From Hyphomicrobium sp. (lineage in GTDB: Bacteria > Pseudomonadota > Alphaproteobacteria > Rhizobiales > Hyphomicrobiaceae): DNA of 52,077 nucleotides. The position numbers were made by a program, and so were the translations under genes. A model generated the notes under the pieces. The model was given only the letters and a program-made list of their open reading frames with translations, was not told the origin of the DNA and searched no databases. The first letter of the stretch is position 1, and each line of letters opens with the position of its first letter. The stretch is taken from assembly GCA_022841965.1 (NCBI GenBank), contig JALHQM010000004.1, forward strand, positions 32,786 through 84,862, in the 5' to 3' direction. This document shows, piece after piece, positions 31,868 through 40,306 of the stretch.

Positions 31868-32329
31868 GTGCTTGAGGAAGCCATCGACGCCAAGCCGTTT
31901 CCAAGGGGCATGCTGATTGCAGTGGCCGCGATGATCGGTCTGTCGATCTTGTTCGCGGCGGCTGCAAGTTTGTGGGACTTCGGGGCGACGCGCATTGGTT
32001 ATGCACCCGTCACGGATAGCCGCGACCTTGTCTTCAAGGATCTCAAGAATGGTTCGGTTGGCGTCGTTGATGCCGCCGGACAACAGCAGATCGCAGAATT
32101 AAAGCCTGGCCAGGATGGATTTGTCCGGGTTGTTTTGCGTAGTATGGCCCGGGATCGCGCGGTGCGCGGTGCCGGTGCAGACGTGCCGTTCCGTTTGGCG
32201 CGGCATGCTGATGATATGTTGTCACTGACAGATTTGGCGACTGGCGAGGTCGTCATGCTGAACGCGTTCGGGGCCATGAACACCAAGTCCTTCGAACCCT
32301 TTCTCGCCTTGGGGAGAACGAAACCATGA
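31868..32329 (+). CDS. puhC: PuhC, reaction-centre/LH1 assembly protein
   Basis: A 153-aa single-pass membrane protein with one N-terminal helix (about residues 15-36) and a periplasmic domain. PuhC is needed for normal RC-LH1 formation in Rhodobacter. Family features include GFVRVVLRSMARDRAVRG in the middle, PFRLARHADDMLSLTDLATG near residue 110, and FGAMNTKSFEPFLAL near the C-terminus. It starts with GTG after a good AAGGAG site, 18 bp beyond puhB. Its stop overlaps the next start as ATGA. Confidence 0.9.
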   Translation: MLEEAIDAKPFPRGMLIAVAAMIGLSILFAAAASLWDFGATRIGYAPVTDSRDLVFKDLKNGSVGVVDAAGQQQIAELKPGQDGFVRVVLRSMARDRAVRGAGADVPFRLARHADDMLSLTDLATGEVVMLNAFGAMNTKSFEPFLALGRTKP

Positions 32330-32631
32330 TGCTGTCCGTTTTTCGCGGACCACCTCCTGAGGTGGTCAATTGCACCATCGAAATTGAGAACACCTTCGAG
32401 AGCTTGCATGCTCACGTCGATTTGCATGGCACCAAGCCGGTGGAAGCTGGCGACGAAGTGCTTGTGCACGGCGATCCCATCCGCGTTCCGTTCGGTGAGA
32501 AGGTCGTCCTGCAACGGCAGGCCACCGTCACCCGGGCCTCGCCGCTTGAACGGCTGAAGACCAAGATTTCCGCGCGTTTGGAGTTCACCGAGCTCTACGA
32601 AGTGAGTTTTTCTTCGGGGAGGAAGCTATGA
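32326..32631 (+). CDS. Small soluble protein of the puh-acsF operon, function unknown (orf101)
   Basis: A 101-aa protein that I do not assign to a named family, though similar short proteins between puhC and acsF occur in other purple bacteria as far as I recall. There are no transmembrane segments or signal peptide. It has a beta-rich core with [20 protein letters not shown] (residues 14-33), [17 protein letters not shown] near residue 43 and a conserved-looking C-terminal [13 protein letters not shown]. Both ends overlap neighbours as ATGA (puhC, acsF), so it is translated as part of the operon. A role with the AcsF cyclase or reaction-centre assembly is inferred from position only. Confidence 0.8.
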   Translation: MMLSVFRGPPPEVVNCTIEIENTFESLHAHVDLHGTKPVEAGDEVLVHGDPIRVPFGEKVVLQRQATVTRASPLERLKTKISARLEFTELYEVSFSSGRKL

Positions 32632-33695
32632 CAATCGAGACCTTCGCGCGTACGCCCAATGAGACGACGCAGGCGGCCGTCAGCGAGACGCTGCTGAGCC
32701 CGCGCTTTTACACGACCGACTACGAAGAGTTGGACCGGATCGATGTGTCCTCGCTGCGGGCGGAGTGGGATGCGCTTTTGGACGAGATGCGGGCTGATAC
32801 GAACCGCGGCCATTTCCGCCGGACGGATGCGTGGGATGATTTTGATCTCAATGCGCTGCCGGAAGGCCTGCGCAAGGAGTTCATCGACTTCCTGGTCAGT
32901 TCGCTGACGTCGGAGTTTTCAGGTTGCGTGCTTTACGCGGAAATGAAGAAGCGCGGCAAGAACAAGGATCTCGTCGAGCTCTTCAAATTCATGAGTCGTG
33001 ATGAGGCCCGCCACGCCGGGTTTATCAACGATACGCTGCGCGATTTCGATATCGGCATTGATCTGGGTTTCTTAACGAAGGCCAAGAAGTACACGTTCTT
33101 CAAGCCCAAGTTCATCTTCTACGCGACATACCTGTCGGAAAAGATCGGGTATGCGCGCTACATCACGATTTTCCGCCATCTGGAGCGGCACCCGGACAAG
33201 CGGTTCCATCCGATCTTCAAATGGTTCGAGAAGTGGTGCAACGACGAGTTCCGGCATGGGGAAGCGTTTGCGCTGCTGATGCGAGCTAATCCCCATCTTC
33301 TGGAAGGCACCAACAAGCTGTGGGTGCGGTTCTTTGTGCTGGCGGTGTACGCGACAATGTATGTGCGGGATCATGCGCGGCCGGAATTCCACAAGGCCAT
33401 CGGCATCGATCCGACGGAGTACGACATGCAGGTTTTCCGGTTGACATCGGAGATCGCACGGCAGGTCTTCCCGGTCGAACTCGACATCGAGAATCCGAAG
33501 TTCCTGGAGCGGCTCGAAAAGCTGCGGGCTGTCAACGACAAGCTCGGTGCGCTCGAAGGGAAAACGGGCATAGGGGCGCGCGTCCGGCGGTTTGGTCTTG
33601 GGGCGTCGGCGATGGGCACATTCGCACGGATGTATCTGATGAAGCCACGGGACAACCCGCTGCCGGCGCAGATTCGTCTTGAGCCGATCTGGTAG
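32628..33695 (+). CDS. acsF: AcsF, aerobic Mg-protoporphyrin IX monomethyl ester cyclase
   Basis: A 355-aa diiron enzyme of the AcsF/CHL27 family. It uses oxygen to form the isocyclic ring E of protochlorophyllide. Diiron ligand regions are clear: [18 protein letters not shown] near residue 89, [13 protein letters not shown] near residue 121, and [20 protein letters not shown] near residue 200. Length and C-terminus are as in other alphaproteobacteria. No bchE (the anaerobic radical-SAM cyclase) is in the window, so ring E formation here is at least oxygen-dependent. It is embedded between orf101 and puhE. Confidence 0.97.
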   Translation: MTIETFARTPNETTQAAVSETLLSPRFYTTDYEELDRIDVSSLRAEWDALLDEMRADTNRGHFRRTDAWDDFDLNALPEGLRKEFIDFLVSSLTSEFSGCVLYAEMKKRGKNKDLVELFKFMSRDEARHAGFINDTLRDFDIGIDLGFLTKAKKYTFFKPKFIFYATYLSEKIGYARYITIFRHLERHPDKRFHPIFKWFEKWCNDEFRHGEAFALLMRANPHLLEGTNKLWVRFFVLAVYATMYVRDHARPEFHKAIGIDPTEYDMQVFRLTSEIARQVFPVELDIENPKFLERLEKLRAVNDKLGALEGKTGIGARVRRFGLGASAMGTFARMYLMKPRDNPLPAQIRLEPIW

Positions 33696-33717
33696 CGCGA
33701 CCCGAGGAGACACCGCA

Positions 33718-34575
33718 GTGCTCGACTATGGCCTACCTGTTCTGTTCGTCCTCTTCGCCTGGTGGTTTCTTACCGGGGCGGTGCTCTACGTGGTCGGGCT
33801 GCCGCGGACAATGGTGCGTTGGTCGATGGCGGGTGCAACCGTGGTGGCTCTCGGTGCTCTTGCGGTTCTTTGGCAGACGGCCGGCGATACCTCGCCGGCC
33901 GCAGCATATATGGCTTTTCTATCGGCTATCTTCGTGTGGGGTTGGCATGAGATGAGCTTCCTGACGGGGTTCGTCACGGGACCGCGCACGACGGAGGCGC
34001 CGCGTCATGTTCGCGGGCGGGCGGCGTTGTGGCCGGCGATTGAGACGCTGCTCTATCACGAGGTCGCAATTCTTCTGACAGGGTTGGCGCTCTTTGCCCT
34101 GCTATGGGGATCGCCGAACGAGGTCGGTATGTGGACGTTCGTGATCTTGTGGGTGATGCGTATCAGCGCCAAACTCAACGTGTATCTCGGTGTGCCGAAC
34201 TTAACGGAAGAGTTTTTGCCGGCGCATCTGACTTATCTCAAGACCTACTTCTGCCGGCGCAGTATGAATCTTCTATTCCCCCTCTCGGTGACGCTTTCAA
34301 CGATCGCAACTTTTGTGTTGATCGGTGAGGCAGGGACATCGACCGGGGTCTTTGACAAAACGGCCTTCACGTTTCTCGCCACTCTGATGGCTCTGGCGCT
34401 CATCGAGCACTGGTTCTTGGTGGTTCCGCTGCCGTCCGGCGCACTGTGGTCATGGGGACTATGGTCGCGGGAGGACGAGCCAAGTGCTGTGTTGTCTGCT
34501 TCGCCTGTTCTTGCGCTCGCCAACGTTCCCGTGCAGCCCGATCCGTCACAGCCTGCCAACGCTCAACTTTTCTGA
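33718..34575 (+). CDS. puhE: PuhE, photosynthetic complex assembly membrane protein
   Basis: A 285-aa polytopic membrane protein of the PuhE family (ORF274 of Rhodobacter), with about seven helices. It modulates reaction-centre and bacteriochlorophyll formation. Motifs include FVWGWHEMSFLTGFVTGPR near residue 76, LYHEVAILLTGLALFALLWG near residue 112, LWVMRISAKLNVYLGVPNL near residue 142 and HLTYLKTYFCRR near residue 170. The GTG at 33718 is chosen for its GAGGAGA ribosome site 7-8 bases upstream; the frame is open upstream to 33679 inside acsF. The last 30 residues are Pro/Ala/Ser-rich and poorly conserved. Confidence 0.9.
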   Translation: MLDYGLPVLFVLFAWWFLTGAVLYVVGLPRTMVRWSMAGATVVALGALAVLWQTAGDTSPAAAYMAFLSAIFVWGWHEMSFLTGFVTGPRTTEAPRHVRGRAALWPAIETLLYHEVAILLTGLALFALLWGSPNEVGMWTFVILWVMRISAKLNVYLGVPNLTEEFLPAHLTYLKTYFCRRSMNLLFPLSVTLSTIATFVLIGEAGTSTGVFDKTAFTFLATLMALALIEHWFLVVPLPSGALWSWGLWSREDEPSAVLSASPVLALANVPVQPDPSQPANAQLF

Positions 34576-34641
34576 ACTTCTGAGATCCGAACACGGCCGC
34601 CGAAAGTGACGGCTAAAGCGTAGAAGAACCGGAGACAAAAA

Positions 34642-35874
34642 ATGGATTACCTGTCGATCTTCCGCGAGCAACTCGACGGCCTCAAGGCCGAAGGGCGCTA
34701 CCGCGTGTTCGCGGATTTGAAGCGGCAGTGTGGATCTTTTCCGACAGCAATCCATCACACGGACGCCGGTGCGAGGCCGATCACGGTATGGTGCTCAAAC
34801 GATTATCTCGGCATGGGTCAGCATCCCAAAGTGCTGGCCGCGATGCATCAAGCCATCGAGGAGGCGGGTGCGGGGTCGGGCGGAACGCGCAATATCTCGG
34901 GCACGACGCGGTATCACGTCGAACTGGAGGAGGAGATCGCGGATCTGCACGGCAAGGAATCGGCGCTGCTTTTCACCTCGGCCTATGTGGCCAACGAAGC
35001 AACGCTTTCGACGTTGCAGCGGCTTATCCCCGGGATCATCATTTTTTCGGACGAAAAGAACCACGCCTCGATGATCGAGGGCATCCGGCACGGCAACGGC
35101 CCGAAGAAAATCTTCCGGCACAATGATGTCGAGAACCTCGAAAAGAAGCTCAAGGAGGCGCCGATCGGGTCGCCGAAGATGATTGTCTTCGAGAGCGTCT
35201 ACTCGATGGACGGGCACATTGCTCCGATGGCCGCTATCTGCGATCTGGCTAAGAAATATGGCGCGATGACGTATCTCGATGAGGTGCACGCGGTTGGTCT
35301 TTATGGCGCGCGGGGCGGCGGCATTGCAGAGCGCGAAGGTTTGATGGACCGGATCGATATCATCAACGGGACGCTGGCCAAGGGCTTCGGCGTGATGGGC
35401 GGGTACATCGCCGCCAAGCGCGAGATCTGCGATGCGATCCGGTCGTTTGCGTCGGGCTTCATCTTTTCAACGTCGCTCGCGCCGGCGATCACGGCCGGCG
35501 CGCTGGCCAGCATGCGGCATCTCAAGTCGAGCACGGTGGAGCGCGAGAGGCACCAGGAGCGCGCGCGCACGCTGAAGCAGAAGCTCAAAGATGCGAATAT
35601 TCCTTTCATGGCCAATCCGAGCCATATCGTTCCGGTGATGGTTGGCGATCCGGTGCATTGCAAGGCGGTGACGGATACGCTGCTGGGCCATTACGGTATC
35701 TACGTGCAGCCGATTAACTATCCGACGGTGCCAAAGGGGACCGAGCGGATGCGGTTGACGCCGGGGCCTCTGCATACCGACGAGCAGATGGCCGTGCTTG
35801 TTGCGGCATTGAGCGACCTGTGGAACGCCTGCCCGATGGCGAACGGAAAATTCGTGCGGCTTGCGGCCGAGTAA
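34642..35874 (+). CDS. hemA: HemA, 5-aminolevulinate synthase
   Basis: A 410-aa PLP enzyme that condenses glycine and succinyl-CoA to 5-aminolevulinate, the first tetrapyrrole step (C4 pathway) in alphaproteobacteria. Motifs are [13 protein letters not shown] near residue 50, [19 protein letters not shown] near residue 78, and the PLP lysine in [16 protein letters not shown] near residue 248, with [10 protein letters not shown] following. It starts 66 bp after puhE behind CCGGAGAC. It is the last gene of the superoperon, closed by the terminator at 35902-35930. It places precursor supply under the same transcript as pigment and complex assembly, and may be one of several hemA copies. Confidence 0.96.
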   Translation: MDYLSIFREQLDGLKAEGRYRVFADLKRQCGSFPTAIHHTDAGARPITVWCSNDYLGMGQHPKVLAAMHQAIEEAGAGSGGTRNISGTTRYHVELEEEIADLHGKESALLFTSAYVANEATLSTLQRLIPGIIIFSDEKNHASMIEGIRHGNGPKKIFRHNDVENLEKKLKEAPIGSPKMIVFESVYSMDGHIAPMAAICDLAKKYGAMTYLDEVHAVGLYGARGGGIAEREGLMDRIDIINGTLAKGFGVMGGYIAAKREICDAIRSFASGFIFSTSLAPAITAGALASMRHLKSSTVERERHQERARTLKQKLKDANIPFMANPSHIVPVMVGDPVHCKAVTDTLLGHYGIYVQPINYPTVPKGTERMRLTPGPLHTDEQMAVLVAALSDLWNACPMANGKFVRLAAE

Positions 35875-35901
35875 TCCATCACAACCCTACCCCAGACTGC
35901 A

Positions 35902-35930
35902 CCCGCCATGCTCTGCATGGCGGGTTTTTT
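35902..35930 (+). terminator. Rho-independent terminator after hemA
   Basis: A perfect 10-bp stem CCCGCCATGC / GCATGGCGGG (35902-35911 and 35915-35924) with a 3-base loop is followed by six T residues. It lies 28 bp after the hemA stop and marks the end of the bchF-hemA superoperon. Confidence 0.93.
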
Positions 35931-36240
35931 ACTTCGCCGGTGTCGTTGAGGTGGGTCCGGGCGTGCTGCCGACGGCGGGCGTGCCAGATTCAGGCGTGAC
36001 GCCCATGAAAGCGGCATATTGCAGCGCGATTGGAGCCCTCTGGGTGGGCTTTTCGCGATTGAAAATGCTGGGTGGCTCAGTATTATTGACTTTACAAGTC
36101 GCCTCGCAATGATGGCGCTTCCTTAGACGGTAGGTACCGGCTGCGGCCCTGCGTCAGGTGCGCAGTGATTTATTTGCGCGCGGACGTGATGCATCCGGTG
36201 CCGTCCGCGCCGGACCGAGAGCTGCCGACGAGAGCCACCG
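35931..36240. other. Intergenic control region between hemA and bphO
   Basis: This 310-bp stretch probably holds the bphO-bphP promoter. The AT-rich patch at 36079-36100 contains AGTATTATTGACTTTACA (36079-36096), which is TGT-N12-ACA with one mismatch, and a GACTT/AAGTC inverted repeat (36088-36100). A minus-strand frame without a start codon ends at 35929. No convincing gene is seen. Confidence 0.45.
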
Positions 36241-36810
36241 ATGACAACCAAGCCACGACACATCCTCTTGCGAGAGACGACGGCCGCTGCGCATGACCGG
36301 CTTGACCGGGGCATTTCCGAGGTTGGGTATTTTGCCAGCGTTGCCCTGTATGGGCTTTATCTGCAACGGCTCCATGGATTGCATTGCGCCTTCGAGGCGG
36401 AGCTTGCAGGGGATGCGCTGCCGCTGGCGCGGCGTTTTGAAGTGGACCGGCGGTCGGCGTGGCTGGCCAGAGATCTGGATGGATTGGGGCTGAGGGTTTT
36501 GCCGCCGGCGCATGAACGGAAGCGGTATGCGGGGTTGACTGGGTCCTCGTCGCGATTTTTCGGCTGCCTCTATGTCATGCTCGGAGCCGCGTTGGGTGCG
36601 CGCTTCCTGATGCGGCAGGCGGCTCAACTGGACATGCCGGCCGGACTTGGCCTCACGTATCTCACCCAGCTGTCGCAGTCGGCGCACTGGCCGGTTTATT
36701 TACAAGACTTGGAAACGGCCCCCCTCGTCTCGCTCGACGATCTCGTCGCGGGCGCTTCGGCGACGTTCGATTGCTTTCACACGCATCTTCTGGAGCCTGT
36801 TCCGACATGA
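36241..36810 (+). CDS. bphO: BphO, biliverdin-forming heme oxygenase
   Basis: A 189-aa heme oxygenase of the bacteriophytochrome-associated type. It opens heme to biliverdin, the chromophore of BphP. The N-terminal LRETTAAAHDRLDRG (residues 10-24) carries the proximal His, and GLTGSSSRFFGCLYVMLGAALGA lies around residues 98-120 as the distal helix region, with GLGLTYL later. The length is normal for BphO. Its stop overlaps the bphP start (ATGA at 36807), so enzyme and photoreceptor are co-translated. Confidence 0.88.
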   Translation: MTTKPRHILLRETTAAAHDRLDRGISEVGYFASVALYGLYLQRLHGLHCAFEAELAGDALPLARRFEVDRRSAWLARDLDGLGLRVLPPAHERKRYAGLTGSSSRFFGCLYVMLGAALGARFLMRQAAQLDMPAGLGLTYLTQLSQSAHWPVYLQDLETAPLVSLDDLVAGASATFDCFHTHLLEPVPT

Positions 36811-39401
36811 CCGCACGGCTCACCAACGAAGATATTCTTGTCAAATACTGCGACCAGGAACCTATTCATTGTCCCGGCAGCGTGCAAACGCGCGGGGTTT
36901 TGTTCGCGTGTCCGAACCCGGGCTGGAAGGTGACGCATGTTTCAGACAATGCCGGGAGCGTGTTGGGTGTGCCGGCGCGCGACGTGATCGGCCAGAATTT
37001 GGAGACGGTGCTTGGATCGACCCTGACGAACCGGCTGGCGGCGCTTCTTCCACATTTGCCGGCGGTCAACATCGTGCCGGCGCGGCTGTTCGGCGTGGAC
37101 TTGCCGTCGGGCGGGCAAGCCAATGTCAGCGTGCACATCTACGACGGGCGGCGCATCGTTGAAGTAGAACCTCTTGCGGCCCCATTGGCGGATGCGCCTC
37201 TTGATTTGGTGCGGATGTTGTTGCCCAGCTTGCAGCAGGCGCGAACGATCAACGATTTGTGCCAGAAGGCTGTGACCCGCTTGCGGGGGCTCATCGGCTA
37301 CGACCGGGTGATGATCTATAAGTTTCTGCCCGATGGGTGTGGGCAGGTCATCGCAGAAGACTGCGATGACGATATGGATCCGTATCTCAACCTGCGCTAT
37401 CCGGCCTCCGACATTCCGCCTCAAGCGCGTGAACTTTATCGAAAAAACTGGGTTCGTCTGATCAGCGATGTCGGCGCGCAGCAGGTGCCGATTTGGGCGG
37501 AGGACAGTCCGAACCTCGCGCCACTCGACATGAGCTTTGCCGATCTGCGGAGCGTGTCGCCAATCCACATCCAATATTTGAAAAATATGTGTGTGGGTGC
37601 GTCGATGTCGATTTCGATCAATGTCGGCGGCGCGTTGTGGGGGCTCATTGCCTGTCACCACCGAACGGCACGGGACGTGCCGGCCAATCTGCGGACGGCG
37701 GCAGAGCTTTTTGGGCAAATGTTCTCACTTCAGATCCAGTCGGTCGAGGGTGTCGAGGCGTATCTGACGCTGCGTGCGGCACGGGCTACGCTCGATCGGA
37801 TCGTGGCGGTGTTTCCGGCGGGGGGAGATGTTACTGGACTAGGCGACCATCTTGAACCGTTGGCGGCGCTGATCCCATGCGATGGGGCAGGCCTTCTGGT
37901 TGACGGGGTTTGGCGTGGGATCGGGGTGCTGCCCAGCGATGATGAAGCCTACGGTTTGGCGCGGGAGTTGAACGAGACGAGAGTCGATGGAATTTTGGCG
38001 ACGCACCGGTTGAACGACCTGCATGTGCCTTCGGTGATGTGGGAGTGCGGTGTGAAGGGGCTGATGGCGGTGTCGCTGTCGGTGCGCGGCGATTGGCTGT
38101 TCTTTTTTCGGGAGGAGTTGGCGGGGACGGTCACATGGGGCGGCGATCCGAGGAAGGTGGTCGCGTTCGATGACTCGGGTACGCGGTTGTTGCCGCGCAT
38201 GAGTTTTAGCGCGTGGACGGAGACGGTGCGTGGCCAGTCGCGCACATTCACGTCAAGGGAACGACTGATAGCCGAAGCCATACGGATCAGCCTGGGGGAT
38301 GTGATCGTCCGGTTTTCCGATGTCATGGCGGAGGCGAAACGGGAGGCGGGTCTCAAGCAGAGGCTCATGGTGAGCGAGCACAACAAGCAGGTGCGCGGTA
38401 CGCTTGAATTGATCCGGTCGTTGATTGGTCCGGCACCGGCTGGCGATGGGGCTGCCGGCTCTTACGTTCGGGCGCTTGATCAGCGTATCCGTGCCATTAC
38501 GTTGGCGCACAATGCCAGCTCAGCGCCGCCGGGCTGTGAGCTCACCGCTCTCGTCGAAGCGTCGCTCGGGGATTGGGTGTGCGATGACCAACGCCTCGTG
38601 GGGATCTCAGGGCCGCGTGTAACGCTCGATGCCAAGGCGCATTTGGTTATGGCGGTGGTGCTCAATGAACTGGTCTCGCTGTCGTCATCGTCGGGAGCGT
38701 TGTCGGAGGCGCAGGGACGGTTGATGGTGGGTTGGATTATCGATAATGCGGACGGGGTCATGATCGAGTGGGCGGAAACCTGCGCCGTGCTGCCGCCGCC
38801 GCCCGATGCGAATTGTTTTGGCCTGACGCTGGTGCGGCAGAACGTGGTGCAGTTGCTGGGTGGTGATGCGCATGTCTGCTTCGATGAGGGTGGGTTGCAG
38901 GCGCGGTTCGTTCTGCCGCAGCGCTATGTCTTGCGGGATCCACGCGGCGTCGCAGGACGGACTTTGCTCGCGGCCGATGATGCCTTAGAGCGGGTTCTGG
39001 AAGGATTTGCCGTTCTTGTTGTCGAGGATGATCCGGCGGCGGCTGATCAGCTTGAACTTCAGATGCGCCAGCGGGGGGCGTTGGTGGTGCTCAGGGCCAA
39101 CACGGCGGCGGCGGCTCTCGAATTGATCGCCCGCGGGCAACCTGATGTTGCCGTCCTCGATATCGATCTGGGAACGGGCACGTCGATGCCCGTCGCCGAT
39201 ATGCTGAGTGCTTTGAACATTCCATTTCTGTTCGCCGACGATGGCGCGGGGCGCACGCCGGTTCCGGCTCGTTTTGCGGATGTGACCGTCGTGTCAAAGC
39301 CCTATTGTGGCGTCATGGTGCCGATGTTGCTGCAGGAAGCGCTGTTGCCTTTAATGATGCGCGCGGTTCTGGGAGGTGATGCGGGGCAATCTGGCACTTG
39401 A
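36807..39401 (+). CDS. bphP: BphP bacteriophytochrome with degenerate HWE kinase and C-terminal receiver domain
   Basis: An 864-aa red/far-red photoreceptor. The domains are PAS (about 1-115), GAF (115-305), PHY (305-500), an HWE-type histidine-kinase region (about 520-725) and a response-regulator receiver (about 735-860). Chromophore features are intact: Cys15 in VKYCDQEPIH for biliverdin, RYPASDIPPQARELY in GAF and the PHY tongue motif LPRMSF. The kinase looks dead. The H-box reads SEHNKQVRGTLELIRSL where ELNHRVKNTL is expected, so the acceptor His is Lys; the N-box reads LNELVSLSSSSGALS, lacking the Asn. The receiver keeps Asp in AVLDIDLG and Lys in VVSKPY. In Bradyrhizobium and Rhodopseudomonas, PGC-linked phytochromes antagonise PpsR; a similar role is plausible. 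Confidence 0.88.
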   Translation: MTARLTNEDILVKYCDQEPIHCPGSVQTRGVLFACPNPGWKVTHVSDNAGSVLGVPARDVIGQNLETVLGSTLTNRLAALLPHLPAVNIVPARLFGVDLPSGGQANVSVHIYDGRRIVEVEPLAAPLADAPLDLVRMLLPSLQQARTINDLCQKAVTRLRGLIGYDRVMIYKFLPDGCGQVIAEDCDDDMDPYLNLRYPASDIPPQARELYRKNWVRLISDVGAQQVPIWAEDSPNLAPLDMSFADLRSVSPIHIQYLKNMCVGASMSISINVGGALWGLIACHHRTARDVPANLRTAAELFGQMFSLQIQSVEGVEAYLTLRAARATLDRIVAVFPAGGDVTGLGDHLEPLAALIPCDGAGLLVDGVWRGIGVLPSDDEAYGLARELNETRVDGILATHRLNDLHVPSVMWECGVKGLMAVSLSVRGDWLFFFREELAGTVTWGGDPRKVVAFDDSGTRLLPRMSFSAWTETVRGQSRTFTSRERLIAEAIRISLGDVIVRFSDVMAEAKREAGLKQRLMVSEHNKQVRGTLELIRSLIGPAPAGDGAAGSYVRALDQRIRAITLAHNASSAPPGCELTALVEASLGDWVCDDQRLVGISGPRVTLDAKAHLVMAVVLNELVSLSSSSGALSEAQGRLMVGWIIDNADGVMIEWAETCAVLPPPPDANCFGLTLVRQNVVQLLGGDAHVCFDEGGLQARFVLPQRYVLRDPRGVAGRTLLAADDALERVLEGFAVLVVEDDPAAADQLELQMRQRGALVVLRANTAAAALELIARGQPDVAVLDIDLGTGTSMPVADMLSALNIPFLFADDGAGRTPVPARFADVTVVSKPYCGVMVPMLLQEALLPLMMRAVLGGDAGQSGT

Positions 39402-39432
39402 TCGGGGGCGGCGCGTTCTCTACGCACGACGC

Positions 39433-40302
39433 ATGACGAAACCTGCAATCATTCCGATTATCTCTTCCATCGAACCTCTGGCGGCGGGCCGGACGGCTTG
39501 GCTCGTCGACATCTGGGGCGTGATGCACAATGGTGTTGTGCCCTTTCTGCCGGCGGCGGCGGCGTGTGCGCAGTTTCGCCGGAGCGGTGGGACGGTCTTG
39601 CTGCTCTCGAATGCGCCGAGACCTGCGCCGTCGGTGGTGGGACAGCTCGACCGGATCGGTGTGCCGCGGGATGCCTATGACGCCGTTCTGACGTCGGGGG
39701 ATGCATCGCTCGAGATGATCCGACGGGCGGCCGAGGCGGGTCGCGCTATCGGGCACATCGGGCCGGAGCGGGATCGCGGGTTGTTCGAGGGGGCTTTGAT
39801 GCCCGTGCCGTTGGCGAAGGCGCAGACGGTGGTGTGCTCGGGGCTCTACGACGACGAGCGCGAGACGCCGGAAACCTACATCGAAATTCTGGCACTTTTG
39901 AAGAAGCGGGGCGTGGATATGATCTGCGCCAACCCGGATCTAACGGTGGAGCGCGGCGGGCGCATCATCTATTGCGCAGGCGCGCTGGCGAAGGCGTACG
40001 AAGACATGGGTGGGGCGGTCGCATATGCGGGCAAGCCGTATCTGCCCGTTTACGATCTGGCATTCGCGCGGCTCGCGGCGCTGCGCGGGGAGGCTGTTCA
40101 GCGGGCGCAGGTTCTCGCAATCGGCGACGGGATCGGAACGGATATCGCGGGCGCGGCTGCCGCTGGGATCGATAGCCTCTATGTGGCCAGCGGCGTGCAT
40201 GCCGGACCAGGCGGGCGCATCGACGCCGAGACGCTGGCGGAGATCTTTGCCAACGCCGAGGGGCGGCCGATCGCTGCGATGAACGGTCTTTGTTGGAGCT
40301 GA
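39433..40302 (+). CDS. HAD-superfamily subfamily IIA hydrolase (TIGR01459-like)
   Basis: A 289-aa HAD-IIA protein. Motif I is AWLVDIWGVMHNG near residue 22, with the nucleophile Asp but Trp in the place of the second Asp, as is usual in the DVWGV group of alphaproteobacteria. LLLSNAPRP is motif II, YAGKPYLPVYDLAF carries the motif III Lys and LAIGDGIGTDIAGAAAAGI is motif IV, so it should be an active phosphatase, unlike the pseudo-HAD at 12254-13477. The substrate is unknown; such genes are often near riboflavin or housekeeping genes. The ATG at 39433 lies 31 bp after bphP; a GTG at 39376 is possible but overlaps bphP. It is convergent with the next gene, 4 bp apart. Confidence 0.8.
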   Translation: MTKPAIIPIISSIEPLAAGRTAWLVDIWGVMHNGVVPFLPAAAACAQFRRSGGTVLLLSNAPRPAPSVVGQLDRIGVPRDAYDAVLTSGDASLEMIRRAAEAGRAIGHIGPERDRGLFEGALMPVPLAKAQTVVCSGLYDDERETPETYIEILALLKKRGVDMICANPDLTVERGGRIIYCAGALAKAYEDMGGAVAYAGKPYLPVYDLAFARLAALRGEAVQRAQVLAIGDGIGTDIAGAAAAGIDSLYVASGVHAGPGGRIDAETLAEIFANAEGRPIAAMNGLCWS

Positions 40303-40306
40303 GAGG

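Noticed and set aside
35718..36017. 99-codon minus-strand frame at the hemA end
   Set aside because: It mostly overlaps hemA and the terminator, with no recognisable features.
35929..36155. Minus-strand open stretch ending in a Pro/Thr-rich tail (TPAVGSTPGPTSTTPAK)
   Set aside because: About 75 codons open after a stop, but the only ATG would give just 25 residues and no ribosome site is seen. It could be the remnant of a lost gene; not supported enough to annotate.
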